64,000 nt of DNA from Bifidobacterium cuniculi (GTDB lineage: Bacteria; Actinomycetota; Actinomycetes; Actinomycetales; Bifidobacteriaceae). The DNA lies in contig NZ_JGYV01000005.1 of the NCBI RefSeq assembly GCF_000741575.1, positions 62,001-126,000 on the forward strand. Direction: 5' to 3'. Made by a program: the position numbers and the translations under genes. The notes beneath the pieces are model-generated. The model saw only the letters and a program-made list of their open reading frames with translations, was not told where the DNA came from and did no database searches. This document shows positions 45,889-54,788 of this stretch, piece after piece (position 1 is the stretch's first letter; each line of letters opens with the position of its first letter).

Positions 45889-48015
45889 ATGACGATGATC
45901 ACCGCAGCGAACCAAGCCAAGGCGCATGAGCTGACCGCACGGCTCACGCTCGAGGAGAAGATCGGCATGATCCACGGCGCGGCGCTTTTCCACACCGCCG
46001 CCGTGCCGCGCCTCGGCATCCCCGAGCTCAAGTTCGACGACGGCCCCATGGGCGTGCGCGCCGACACCTACGACGACAACTGGGCGCCCCGGCACAACAC
46101 CCGCGACGCCGTCACCTACTTCCCCTCCGGCTCCGCGGTCGCCTCCACCTGGAACCCCGCCATGGCGCGCCTGGTCGGCCAGGCCCTCGGGGAGGAGGCG
46201 CGCGGGCGCGGCAAGGACATCATCCTCGGCCCCTCCCTGAACATCAAGCGCAGCCCGCTGTGCGGCCGCAACTTCGAGTACATGAGCGAGGACCCCGTCC
46301 TGGCCGCCGTGCAGGGCGCCGCATACATCGAGGGCGTGCAGGAATCCGACGTCGCCGCCTGCCCCAAGCACTTCGTGGCCAACAGCCAGGAGACCGACCG
46401 CCTCGACGTCGACGAGACCATCAGCCAACGTGCCCTCCGCGAGTTGTACTACCCGGCCTTCCGCGCCGCTGTGTGCGACGCGCAGGCACTGACCGTCATG
46501 GGCGCCTACAACCTCGTCAACGGCGTGCACTGCTGCGAGTCGAGGGAACTGCTCGACGACGTGCTGCGCGACGACTGGGGCTTCCGGGGCCTCGTCGTCT
46601 CCGACTGGAGCGCCGTGCGCGACACCAAGGCATCCGCCGAAGTCGGCCTCGACGTCGACATGAGCGTCACCTACGACTTTGACGACTACCGCTTCGCCCG
46701 CCCGCTGCTCGAGGCGGTGCGCGCCGGCGAGGTGGCCGAAGCCGACGTCGATGCCAAGGTCGAGCACGTCCTCGCCGTCATGGACGCCCTCCACATGCTC
46801 GGCGACGCGCGCGCCGACCGCAAGGCCGGCAGCTACGCTACCCTCGAACACGCCCAGGCGGCCCTCGACGCAGCCCGCGAATCCATCGTCCTGCTGAAGA
46901 ACGACGCGCAGGTCCTGCCGCTCGACGCGCGCGCCATGCGCCGCCTGCTCGTCGTAGGCGCCAACGCCGACCGCGTGCACTCCGTCGGCGGCGGCTCCGC
47001 CGTCGTCAAGGCAGTGCATGAGATCACGCCGCTGCAGGGCCTCAACGGCTGCATCGGCGGCAACGTCGAGATCGAATACGTGCCCGGCTACTGGGCCGAT
47101 CAGGTCACGCAGGACGACACCTGGCAGGAGGACAGCCTCGAGAACTCCGCCGACGACACGCGCCGCAACGCCGAACGCAGCAGGCGGCTGCGCGAGGAGG
47201 CGCTCGCCAAGGTGCGCGAATACGCGGCCGGCGGCGACCCCATCGTCTTCGTCGGCGGCCTCAACCACGACCACGACCTCGAGGGCCGCGACCGCACCGC
47301 CATGGACCTGCCCTACGAGCAGGACGCGCTCATCGACGCCATGCTCGACATCGCCCCCGACACCGTGCTCGTGTTCGTCGCCGGTTCGCCCGTCACCATG
47401 GACTGGGCCGACAAGGCCAGTACCATCGTGTGGAATTGGTATGCCGGCGCCGAAAGCGGCAACGCGCTCGCCGACGTGCTGCTGGGCAACGCCGAACCCA
47501 GCGGCCACCTGCCGGAGACCTTCCCCAAGCGGCTCGAGGACTGCCCGGCGCATGCCGTGGGAACCTTCGGCCTGGCCGGCCACGTCGACTACACGGAAGG
47601 CATCTACGTCGGCTACCGGTACTACCGCACCAAGGACGTGCCCGTGCGCTTCTGCTTCGGCCACGGCCTGACCTACACGGACTTCGAGTACTCCGACCTT
47701 GAGGTCGAACGGGTCGACGGCACTCTGCGCGTGCAGATGCACATCCGCAACGTCGGCAGCCGCCCAGGCGCCGCCGTCCCGCAGGTGTACCTGCGCCTGG
47801 AAGGCACCGGCGAGGACCGCCCCGCCTATGAGCTCAAGGGCTTCACGAAGCGCTGGATCGCCCCCGGCGAACGTGTCCAGGTCAGCGTGGAGATGAAGGC
47901 CGACGAGGCCCTGAAGTACTGGGATACGAAGGCCGGTGCCTGGGCCGTCGCCCCCGCTGCCAAGGTCTACGTGGGCGAGTCCGTGGAGGACCTGCGCCTG
48001 AGTGGTTCCCTCTGA
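45889..48015 (+). CDS. Beta-glucosidase-type glycoside hydrolase, GH3
   Basis: 708 aa, cytoplasmic. GH3 layout: N-terminal barrel with FDDGPMGVR, ACPKHFVANSQETDR (the KHF substrate motif) and the nucleophile in VVSDWSAVRD (Asp 239); second alpha/beta domain; and a C-terminal fibronectin-III-like domain (from about VRFCFGHGLTYTDFEY). No PA14 insert is seen. AAGGAG precedes the ATG, 26 bases after GH29. In this context it would cleave the beta-1,4-glucan backbone from the non-reducing end after xylose removal. Other beta-glycosidic specificities cannot be excluded. Confidence 0.9.
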   Translation: MTMITAANQAKAHELTARLTLEEKIGMIHGAALFHTAAVPRLGIPELKFDDGPMGVRADTYDDNWAPRHNTRDAVTYFPSGSAVASTWNPAMARLVGQALGEEARGRGKDIILGPSLNIKRSPLCGRNFEYMSEDPVLAAVQGAAYIEGVQESDVAACPKHFVANSQETDRLDVDETISQRALRELYYPAFRAAVCDAQALTVMGAYNLVNGVHCCESRELLDDVLRDDWGFRGLVVSDWSAVRDTKASAEVGLDVDMSVTYDFDDYRFARPLLEAVRAGEVAEADVDAKVEHVLAVMDALHMLGDARADRKAGSYATLEHAQAALDAARESIVLLKNDAQVLPLDARAMRRLLVVGANADRVHSVGGGSAVVKAVHEITPLQGLNGCIGGNVEIEYVPGYWADQVTQDDTWQEDSLENSADDTRRNAERSRRLREEALAKVREYAAGGDPIVFVGGLNHDHDLEGRDRTAMDLPYEQDALIDAMLDIAPDTVLVFVAGSPVTMDWADKASTIVWNWYAGAESGNALADVLLGNAEPSGHLPETFPKRLEDCPAHAVGTFGLAGHVDYTEGIYVGYRYYRTKDVPVRFCFGHGLTYTDFEYSDLEVERVDGTLRVQMHIRNVGSRPGAAVPQVYLRLEGTGEDRPAYELKGFTKRWIAPGERVQVSVEMKADEALKYWDTKAGAWAVAPAAKVYVGESVEDLRLSGSL

Positions 48016-48042
48016 CCCCGCCCCGCCTCGCCCCCTTCCCCT

Positions 48043-48145
48043 CCTGAGAAATTGTTCATTTTTTTTGAACAAAATCTAGGGAGTGCGGCCCGCGCGGGCG
48101 GGCCGCCCATAGATTTTGTTCAAAAAAAATGAACAATTTCTCAGG
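48043..48145. terminator. Long hairpin between GH3 and second GH31 (GTTCA family)
   Basis: CCTGAGAAATTGTTCATTTT and complement, with GC inner stem GCGGCCCGCGCGGGC...GGGCCGC. Nested TTGTTCA...TGAACAA sub-hairpins as in the other copies. It sits in a same-strand operon gap. Confidence 0.75.
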
Positions 48146-48191
48146 GGGCACGCTTATCACGCTAACCACCAACCACAAGGAGAAGAGAACC

Positions 48192-50222
48192 ATGAAGTTC
48201 CTCAACGGAGGATGGCTCATCCGCGACGGCTGCTCCGTCAAGTACGCCGCCAACATCTACACGGCCGACATCGAGGCGGACAGGCTCACCCTGTTCTGCC
48301 CCTTCGGCTCGCCGATCTACAACCCGGGCATGACGCTGGACGGTGGCATCCTCACCATCGAGGTGACCTCGCCGCGCGAGGACGTCATCACCACGCGCCT
48401 GGTCAACTTCCGCGAGGACCGTTCGCACTGCCCCAAGTTCCACCTCAACGAGACCGCCCCGAAGGTCGAGATCGCCGAGACCGACGACGCCTGGACCTTC
48501 ACCTCCGGCAAGCTCACGCTCACCATCGCCAAGGGCGAGCAGATCGATTTCGCCTACGCCTATGACGGCAAGCCGGTGGCGCACTCCGGCTGGCGCGCCA
48601 AGGCGCTCGTGACCGACCCCGAGGGCCGCCTGCACGTCTCCGACCAGCTCGACCTGGGCGTCGGCGAGAAGATCTACGGCCTGGGCGAGCGCTTCACCGC
48701 CTTCGTGAAGAACGGCCAGTCGGTCGAGATCTGGAACGAGGACGGCGGCACCGGCACCGAGCAGGCGTACAAGAACGTGCCCTTCTACCTGTCGAACCGC
48801 AACTACGGCCTGTTCGTGGACAATCCGGGCAAGGTGGAGTTCGAGATCGGCTCCGAGAGGGTCTCCCGCGTGCAGTTCTCCGTGCCCGGCCAGGAGATGG
48901 CCTACTCTGTCATCGGCGGCCACAGCATGAAGGAGATCCTGGGTACCTACACGGCCCTGACCGGCCGCGCCCCGCTGGTGCCGGACTGGAGCTACGGCCT
49001 GTGGCTGAGCACCTCCTTCACCACCGACTACGACGAGAAGGCCGTGCTCGGGTTCGTCGACGGCATGGCCGAGCGCCACATCCCGCTGTCCGTCTTCCAC
49101 TTCGACTGCCGCTGGATGAAGGAACTCGAATGGTGCAACTTCGAGTGGGACGCCACGAAGTTCCCCGACCCGGAAGGCCTGCTCAAGAAGCTGCATGAGC
49201 GCGGACTGAAGAACTGCGTGTGGATCAACCCGTACATCGGCCAGAAGTCGCGCCTGTTCAAGGAGGGCGCCGAGCACGGCTACTTCATCAAGCGCACGGA
49301 CGGCAGCGTCTGGCAGTGGGACAAGTGGCAGGCCGGCATGGCAATCGTGGACTTCACGAACCCCGACGCCGTCGCCTGGTACCAGGGCTACCTCAAGGAG
49401 CTCGTGGCCATGGGCGTCGACTGCTTCAAGACCGACTTCGGCGAGCGCATCCCCACCGAGGGCGTGCAGTACTTCGACGGTTCCGACCCGGAGCTCATGC
49501 ACAACTACTACACGCAGCTGTACAACAAGGCCGTCTATGACGTGCTCGTGGAGACGAAGGGCGCCGACCAGGCGATTCTGTTCGCCCGTTCCGCGACCGT
49601 CGGCGGCCAGCAGTACCCGGTGCACTGGGGCGGCGACTGCTCGTCGAATTACCCGTCGATGGCGGAGTCGCTGCGCGCCGGCCTGTCCTTCGGCATGTCC
49701 GGCTTCGGCTACTGGAGCCATGACATCGCCGGCTTCGAGGACCGCCCGACCCCGGACCTGTACAAGCGCTGGACGCAGTTCGGCCTGCTCAGCTCGCACT
49801 CGCGCTACCACGGTTCCACCGAGTACAAGGTGCCGTGGCTGTACGGCGAGGAGGCCGTGGACGTGTGCCGCGAGTTCGTGGAGCTCAAGCGCAGGCTTGT
49901 GCCGTACCTGGAGCGCATGGCGCAGGAGACGCACGACACCGGCCTGCCGATGATGCGTTCCATGGTCCTGGAGTTCCAGGACGACCGCACCTGCGAGGAC
50001 ATCGACACCCAGTACATGCTCGGCGACGACATCCTGGTCGCCCCCGTCTTCGACGAGGAAGGCATCGCCACCTTCTACGTGCCCGACGCCGGTGACGGCA
50101 TGCCGTGGCGCAACCTGATCACCGGCACCGAGTACGAGCCCGGCTGCTGGTACACGGAGCGGTACGACTACCACACCCTGCCCGTGCTGGTGCGTCCCGG
50201 TGCGGACCCGCTGAACGCGTGA
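48192..50222 (+). CDS. Alpha-xylosidase-type GH31 (YicI-like), copy 2, lacking the distal C-terminal domain
   Basis: 676 aa, cytoplasmic. The nucleophile is in CFKTDFGERIPT (Asp 415) and the acid/base in HWGGDC (Asp 482), almost the same numbers as known for E. coli YicI (416 and 482). It ends at LPVLVRPGADPLNA, about 95-120 residues short of copy 1 and of YicI, so the distal C-terminal beta domain is missing. A block of hairpin repeats starts 16 bases after its stop. AAGGAG precedes the ATG. Two different YicI-type enzymes in one block may act on different xyloglucan positions. Confidence 0.85.
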   Translation: MKFLNGGWLIRDGCSVKYAANIYTADIEADRLTLFCPFGSPIYNPGMTLDGGILTIEVTSPREDVITTRLVNFREDRSHCPKFHLNETAPKVEIAETDDAWTFTSGKLTLTIAKGEQIDFAYAYDGKPVAHSGWRAKALVTDPEGRLHVSDQLDLGVGEKIYGLGERFTAFVKNGQSVEIWNEDGGTGTEQAYKNVPFYLSNRNYGLFVDNPGKVEFEIGSERVSRVQFSVPGQEMAYSVIGGHSMKEILGTYTALTGRAPLVPDWSYGLWLSTSFTTDYDEKAVLGFVDGMAERHIPLSVFHFDCRWMKELEWCNFEWDATKFPDPEGLLKKLHERGLKNCVWINPYIGQKSRLFKEGAEHGYFIKRTDGSVWQWDKWQAGMAIVDFTNPDAVAWYQGYLKELVAMGVDCFKTDFGERIPTEGVQYFDGSDPELMHNYYTQLYNKAVYDVLVETKGADQAILFARSATVGGQQYPVHWGGDCSSNYPSMAESLRAGLSFGMSGFGYWSHDIAGFEDRPTPDLYKRWTQFGLLSSHSRYHGSTEYKVPWLYGEEAVDVCREFVELKRRLVPYLERMAQETHDTGLPMMRSMVLEFQDDRTCEDIDTQYMLGDDILVAPVFDEEGIATFYVPDAGDGMPWRNLITGTEYEPGCWYTERYDYHTLPVLVRPGADPLNA

Positions 50223-50237
50223 TGCACCCCGCCCCAC

Positions 50238-50407
50238 GGCGAATCCTTGGGAATCCGGCCCGATGCCCGTAAAGATTCGTCGTAGGGGAAGCCCCTGGCG
50301 GCGAAACTGTAGAGAATTCGGCCCGCTCCCGTAGAATTTCGCCGCACAGGGGATCTTCTGCGGCGAAATCGTACGGAATCCGGGCCGTATCCGTATGCAT
50401 GCCGCGC
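50238..50407. repeat. Three tandem about 47-bp hairpin units
   Basis: Units at about 50238-50283, 50297-50345 and 50359-50407 each begin CGGCGAA and end with a partner such as TTTCGCCGC or GATTCGTCG, with GGCCCG in the middle. They are separated by GGGGAAGCCCC-like and ACAGGGGATC spacers. The same family occurs at 29461-29565. They fill the gap between GH31 and GH42. Confidence 0.7.
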
Positions 50408-50438
50408 CACCAGGCGAGCCCGACACAAAGGAGCACCC

Positions 50439-52463
50439 ATGACCCGTACTTTCCCCCGATTCCTCTTCGGCGGCGACTACAACCCCGAGCAATGGCCACG
50501 CGATACGTGGGAACATGACCTCGACCTGCTCGACGCAGCCCACGTCAACGAGGCCACCGTCAACGTGTTCGGTTGGAGCCTGCTCCAGCCGGACGAGGCG
50601 ACCTACGACTTCACCACGCTTGACGCGATCATGGACTCCGTCGCGGACCGCGGCTGGTCCGTCACGCTGGCCACGGGCACTGCCGCAGTGCCCGCTTGGC
50701 TGGCCACCGCATATCCGCAGGCCATGCGCGTGGATATCGACGGGCGCCGGCAACTGTTCGGCGGGCGGCACGATTTCTGCCCGAGCTCGCCCGACTACCG
50801 TCGTCTGGCGCAGGCTCTGGCCTCGCGCGTCGCCGAACGCTACGCGCACCGCCCCGAGGTGGTCTGCTGGCACGTCAACAACGAGTACGGCAACGCCGGC
50901 GGCTGGTCCTCCTACTGCTTCTGCGACGAGTGCGCCCGGCAGTTCCGCACGTGGCTGGAACGCAAGTACGGCATGCTGGAGGCGCTCAACGAGGCGTGGT
51001 GCACGAACTTCTGGAGCCACACCATCACCGCCTGGAGCCAAATCATCCCGCCCGTGCTCGCCGGCGACGCCATCAGCGCCGACAAATGCGTCATCTCCGG
51101 CCTGCAGATGGACTACCGGCAGTTCCAGAACGAACAGTTCCTCGACTGCTACCGCATCGAACGCGACGCCATCCGCGAGCATGACGCCACCACCCCCATC
51201 ACCACGAACCTCATGGGCACCTACAAGGACTTCGACTACTTCGCCTGGGGCCGCGAGATGGACGTGGTCAGCTGGGACAACTACCCGGGCATGGATACGC
51301 AGCCCAGCTTCACCGCCATGTGCCATGACCTCATGCGTGGCGTCGGCAGCGGCAAGCCCTTCATGCTCATGGAGCAGACGCCCAACCAGCAGAACTGGTT
51401 CCCCTACTGCAAGGCCAAGCGTCCTGGCGAGGTCGGCAAGCTCAGCTGGCAGGCCGTCGCGCACGGCGCCGACACCGTGCAGTTCTTCCAGCTCAAGCAG
51501 TCGCGCGGCGGCTGCGAGCGCTTCCACGGCGCTGTCATCGGCCACGACGACTCCGACCGATCTCGCACCTGGCGCGAAGTCCAGGCCCTCGGTGCCGACC
51601 TCGAGTCCCGCGCCGCCGCCATCATGGGCTCCACGGTGCCCGCCAAGGTCGCCGTCATCTTCGACTGGTCCAGCTTCTGGTCGCTCGAAGGCTGCGTCGG
51701 CCCCACCCAGGGACTGCGCTACCCCGACGAGGTGCACCGCTTCTACCGTGCGCTGTGGCGCCGCGGCGTCGCCGTCGACATGATCGAAAGCACCACGCCG
51801 CTCGAACGGCTGCGCGGCTACGACCTCGTTGTCGCACCCGCGCTCATCATGGTTAAGCCGGGCGTCGCCGACACGCTCGAACGGTACGTGCGCGGCGGCG
51901 GCCGCTTCGTCACCGGCTACATGGCCGGCATCCACGACGGGCACGATCTCGTCGTCGAAGGCGGCTATCCGGGTGAACTGCGCGCGCTCACCGGCGTGTG
52001 GGTCGAGGAGATCGACGCGCTCGCCCCGGGCGACGGCATCGACGTACGGTTCGCCGACGGCCACGCGGCGCAGGGCGGCATCGTCGCCAGCGTCATCGAG
52101 CCGGAGGGTGCACAGGCCGTCGCCAGCTACGGCGGCAGCGATTTCTACGTGGGCACGCCGGCCGTCACCGTCAACGACTTCGGGCAGGGCCGCGCCTGGT
52201 TCGTCGGCACCGCACTCGACGAGGCCGGCATGCAGGCGGTCATCGACCCGATCCTCGCCGAGGCCGGCATCGAGGCGCTCGACCTGCCCGACGGCATCGA
52301 GGCGAGCCGCCGCGTGGCCGACGACGGCACCGTCTTCACCTTCGTCATCAACGTCGGCGAGACGCCGGTGGACGGCGTGCGCGTGCCCGGCGTCGACGGC
52401 GCACTCGACATGGGCGCCTTCGCCGTGCGCGTCTTCGCCGACGGCGAGGAACTGGCACGCTAA
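50439..52463 (+). CDS. Beta-galactosidase, GH42
   Basis: 674 aa, no signal peptide. The N-terminus FLFGGDYNPEQWPRDTWEHD is the GH42 hallmark. The acid/base is in WHVNNEYG (Glu 149) and the nucleophile in FMLMEQTPNQQNW (Glu 312). The four-cysteine cluster common in GH42 is only partly seen (CFCDEC). Trimerisation and C-terminal beta domains are complete. AAAGGAG precedes the ATG. It would release beta-galactose, here inferred from xyloglucan side chains once fucose is removed; galactan or galacto-oligosaccharides are alternatives. Confidence 0.92.
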   Translation: MTRTFPRFLFGGDYNPEQWPRDTWEHDLDLLDAAHVNEATVNVFGWSLLQPDEATYDFTTLDAIMDSVADRGWSVTLATGTAAVPAWLATAYPQAMRVDIDGRRQLFGGRHDFCPSSPDYRRLAQALASRVAERYAHRPEVVCWHVNNEYGNAGGWSSYCFCDECARQFRTWLERKYGMLEALNEAWCTNFWSHTITAWSQIIPPVLAGDAISADKCVISGLQMDYRQFQNEQFLDCYRIERDAIREHDATTPITTNLMGTYKDFDYFAWGREMDVVSWDNYPGMDTQPSFTAMCHDLMRGVGSGKPFMLMEQTPNQQNWFPYCKAKRPGEVGKLSWQAVAHGADTVQFFQLKQSRGGCERFHGAVIGHDDSDRSRTWREVQALGADLESRAAAIMGSTVPAKVAVIFDWSSFWSLEGCVGPTQGLRYPDEVHRFYRALWRRGVAVDMIESTTPLERLRGYDLVVAPALIMVKPGVADTLERYVRGGGRFVTGYMAGIHDGHDLVVEGGYPGELRALTGVWVEEIDALAPGDGIDVRFADGHAAQGGIVASVIEPEGAQAVASYGGSDFYVGTPAVTVNDFGQGRAWFVGTALDEAGMQAVIDPILAEAGIEALDLPDGIEASRRVADDGTVFTFVINVGETPVDGVRVPGVDGALDMGAFAVRVFADGEELAR

Positions 52464-52596
52464 TCCGCGCAGGGCCGCGCAATCCCGTGGTGGTGCGCGG
52501 CCCTGCGCGGCGCGGTCGGCGCTACACTGGACAGGTCTAGCAGCGGCGCACCGCACCACACGATGGGACCCTTCGCGGCCCGGGAAGCAGATTGAC

Positions 52597-53505
52597 ATGA
52601 CACAGCAGTCCAGGAAGCACCATGTGCTGGTGTTCGAGGTGAACACGAACTTCACGCGCTACGCGCTGTTCACCGACGGCAGGATGGGCATCCCCGGCAC
52701 CATCGCCACGCCCAACAAGGACGTCGACGCCTTCTACGAGGCGCTCGGCCAGATTGTGCTGCGCCAGCAGGTGCCGCTCGACGGCGTGTCCATCAGCTGT
52801 CCCGGCTTCATCGACACGAAGACGCAGACCGTGCAGACCGCGCAGTCCGCCGGCGTGCTGGCCATGCTGCGCCGCCGGCAGGTCGGCAAGGAGCTCGTGG
52901 AGCGCATCGGCCGGCCCGACATCCCCACGTGGCTGGAGAACGACGCGAACTGCGCGGCGATGGCGGAACGGCTCTCCGGCAACGCGAGAAAACTCGACGA
53001 CTTCGTCCTGCTCACCCTCGACACCGGCCTGGGCGGCGCCATGTTCCTCGACGGCAAACTGCGTCGCGGCAAGGACTGGCGTGCCGCCGAATTCGGCATG
53101 ATGATCATCAACTACGACTCCGCTGGCCCGCTGCCGCTGCACGACTTCGTGTCCACCACCAAGCTGAGCGAATGGTACGCCGAGGAATTCGGCGGCGCCC
53201 CCGGCGACGTGCTGCCCAGCTCCCTGTTCCGCCAGCTCGACAACCCGCGCGTGTACGCCATCGTGGAACGCTGGCTCAAGTACGTGGCCGTCGCCGTGCT
53301 CAACGTCGTCGCCACCGTCGACCCCCAGGCCGTGCTCATCGGCGGTTCGATCAGCCGCGAGCCCAGGTTGCTGCCCATGCTCGAGGACGCGCTGGATACC
53401 CTGCGCGACTGGAGGGATTTCAAGACGTCGATCAAGCGCTGCAAGCACGGCGGCAACGCCGGCCTGATGGGCGCGTACTACGCGTTCATGGAGGAGATGG
53501 GGTAG
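52597..53505 (+). CDS. ROK-family protein with altered phosphate-binding motif
   Basis: 302 aa with no N-terminal helix-turn-helix, so of the kinase rather than regulator type. The catalytic ENDANCAAMAE (Asp of ENDAN) and DTGLGGAMFLDGKL are present. But the usual N-terminal DIGGT loop reads VFEVNTNFTRYALF, and the CxCGxxGC zinc motif is missing. It may be a divergent sugar kinase, perhaps for glucose or galactose released by the operon, or a sensor that has lost catalysis. It follows GH42 by 133 bp and ends the operon before a strong bidirectional hairpin. Confidence 0.75.
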   Translation: MTQQSRKHHVLVFEVNTNFTRYALFTDGRMGIPGTIATPNKDVDAFYEALGQIVLRQQVPLDGVSISCPGFIDTKTQTVQTAQSAGVLAMLRRRQVGKELVERIGRPDIPTWLENDANCAAMAERLSGNARKLDDFVLLTLDTGLGGAMFLDGKLRRGKDWRAAEFGMMIINYDSAGPLPLHDFVSTTKLSEWYAEEFGGAPGDVLPSSLFRQLDNPRVYAIVERWLKYVAVAVLNVVATVDPQAVLIGGSISREPRLLPMLEDALDTLRDWRDFKTSIKRCKHGGNAGLMGAYYAFMEEMG

Positions 53506-53513
53506 GCGCATAA

Positions 53514-53602
53514 GAAATTGTTCATTTTTTCGAACAAAATCTAGGGGCGAGACACCCCGGGGTGTCTCGCCCCTAGATTTTGTTCGAAAAATGAACAATT
53601 TC
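53514..53602. terminator. Bidirectional hairpin between convergent ROK and TetR genes (GTTCA family)
   Basis: GAAATTGTTCATTTTTTCGA and its near-complement, inner stem CTAGGGGCGAGACACC...GGTGTCTCGCCCCTAG. It starts 9 bases after the ROK stop and abuts the TetR stop on the other strand. Confidence 0.85.
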
Positions 53603-54400
53603 CTACCGCTCCTGGAGGGTGTAGGGCAGCAGGCAGCGGGTGTCCTCGGGGTCGTGCTCGCTGGGGTCCAGATAGCCGGTCCAGGTGGCAGCGGGGAAGA
53701 TGGTCTCGCTGAAGCGGACCCACTCGTCGACCAGGTTGAGCGAGTCGTCGGCGAGCCAGCGGGTCTGCAGGCCGTCGATGGCGCTCGCAGCCAGCGTGTA
53801 CAGGTCGAAGAGCTTCTCCTCGTCGATGCCCGGGGGTAGCAGCCAGCTCATCGAGCCGACCATCTCCCACAGGCGGTTGTGGCGGCCGGTGAAGAAGCGG
53901 TGGGCGGGATGGTCGGGGTTGAGGGCCTCTCCGGACAGGACGCAGAACAGCTGGGTCATCTCGGGGCGCTGCATGTTGTAGAGCACCGTGTTCAGCAGGT
54001 AGCGGGGGAAGAAGTAGACGCGGTGGCCATCCACGTCGCTCACGCTCGCGGTGAGGGCGCTGAACTCGTTGGCCTCCGTGGTGTCGTAGCCTTCCGTGAG
54101 GACCATGTCGAGCAGGTCCTCCTTGGAATCGATGTAATGGTAGAGGGCGGCCTCGCTCAGGCCGATCTCGTCGGAGATGTCCTGCAGGGTCATGCCCCAG
54201 TAGCCCTTGACGGCGATCACCATGCCGGCGGCGCGCAGGATCTGCAGCTGGCGTTCCTCCTGGCTCATGCGCTTGCGCTTGACGAAGCCCTGGTGCGAGG
54301 TGGTGTCGCGGGCGGTGATCTCATGCGACGCGAGCGGGGCGCGGCGTCCCGTACCGTCGGAGAACTGCTCGAGAATCTGTTGCCATGCGGCGATCGGCAT
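53603..54400 (-). CDS. TetR-family transcriptional regulator
   Basis: 265 aa. The HTH lies at about residues 45-95: ILRAAGMVIAVKGYWGMTLQ, then DISDEIGLSEAALYHYIDSK. The HTH is preceded by an unusual about 45-residue tail. The C-terminal ligand domain resembles AcrR-type regulators with tryptophan-rich parts (MVGSMSWLLPPG). ATG at 54400 with AGGAAAGGA upstream; a later start at MSQEER would remove the tail. Target unknown; the esterase upstream on the same strand is separated by a 390-bp repeat-filled gap. Confidence 0.8.
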   Translation of the reverse strand: MPIAAWQQILEQFSDGTGRRAPLASHEITARDTTSHQGFVKRKRMSQEERQLQILRAAGMVIAVKGYWGMTLQDISDEIGLSEAALYHYIDSKEDLLDMVLTEGYDTTEANEFSALTASVSDVDGHRVYFFPRYLLNTVLYNMQRPEMTQLFCVLSGEALNPDHPAHRFFTGRHNRLWEMVGSMSWLLPPGIDEEKLFDLYTLAASAIDGLQTRWLADDSLNLVDEWVRFSETIFPAATWTGYLDPSEHDPEDTRCLLPYTLQER

Positions 54401-54530
54401 CGCGTCACGTCCTTTCCTGAAATCTCCCTCATTGTGTCGCGGGGCCGCTATTTCGGCGGCTATGGTCTGGTTGCCCTGTGGCTTTGGCGCCATTGGTGCC
54501 CTGTCAGGGCCGGTCAGGGGCCGGGAGGAT

Positions 54531-54767
54531 GGCTATCTGCCTTAAGTGCGTGTTTTCGGGCAGGCTCGGAGGTCCATCTGCCTTAAGTGCGTGGCATCTG
54601 TCGCTGTCATACGCGAACAATACGAAAATCAATGGCCGTTTGAGCTAAACAATGATATTTGTTTTTGTTGGCGTGGCTTGTGCGGACGTGGCGGTTTTCG
54701 TTGCCACGCACTTAAGGCAGATGGACCTCCGAGAAAGCTGCCGCGCACGCACTTAAGGCAGATAGCC
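54531..54767. repeat. Large inverted repeat with TTAAGGCAGAT units
   Basis: Arms of about 66 bases (54531-54596 and 54702-54767) each hold two copies of ATCTGCCTTAAGTGCGTG in the left arm and the complement CACGCACTTAAGGCAGAT in the right. The AT-rich 105-bp spacer carries no gene. The TTAAGGC unit resembles those in the palindromes at 37963 and 56730. It fills the gap between the TetR gene and the esterase gene. Confidence 0.75.
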
Positions 54768-54788
54768 GGATGGGTTTGCGGCGTCCGG

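Noticed and set aside
48162-52655. Antisense open frame of about 1500 codons opposite GH31 and GH42
   Set aside because: Same shadow effect; no domain, start signal or natural composition.
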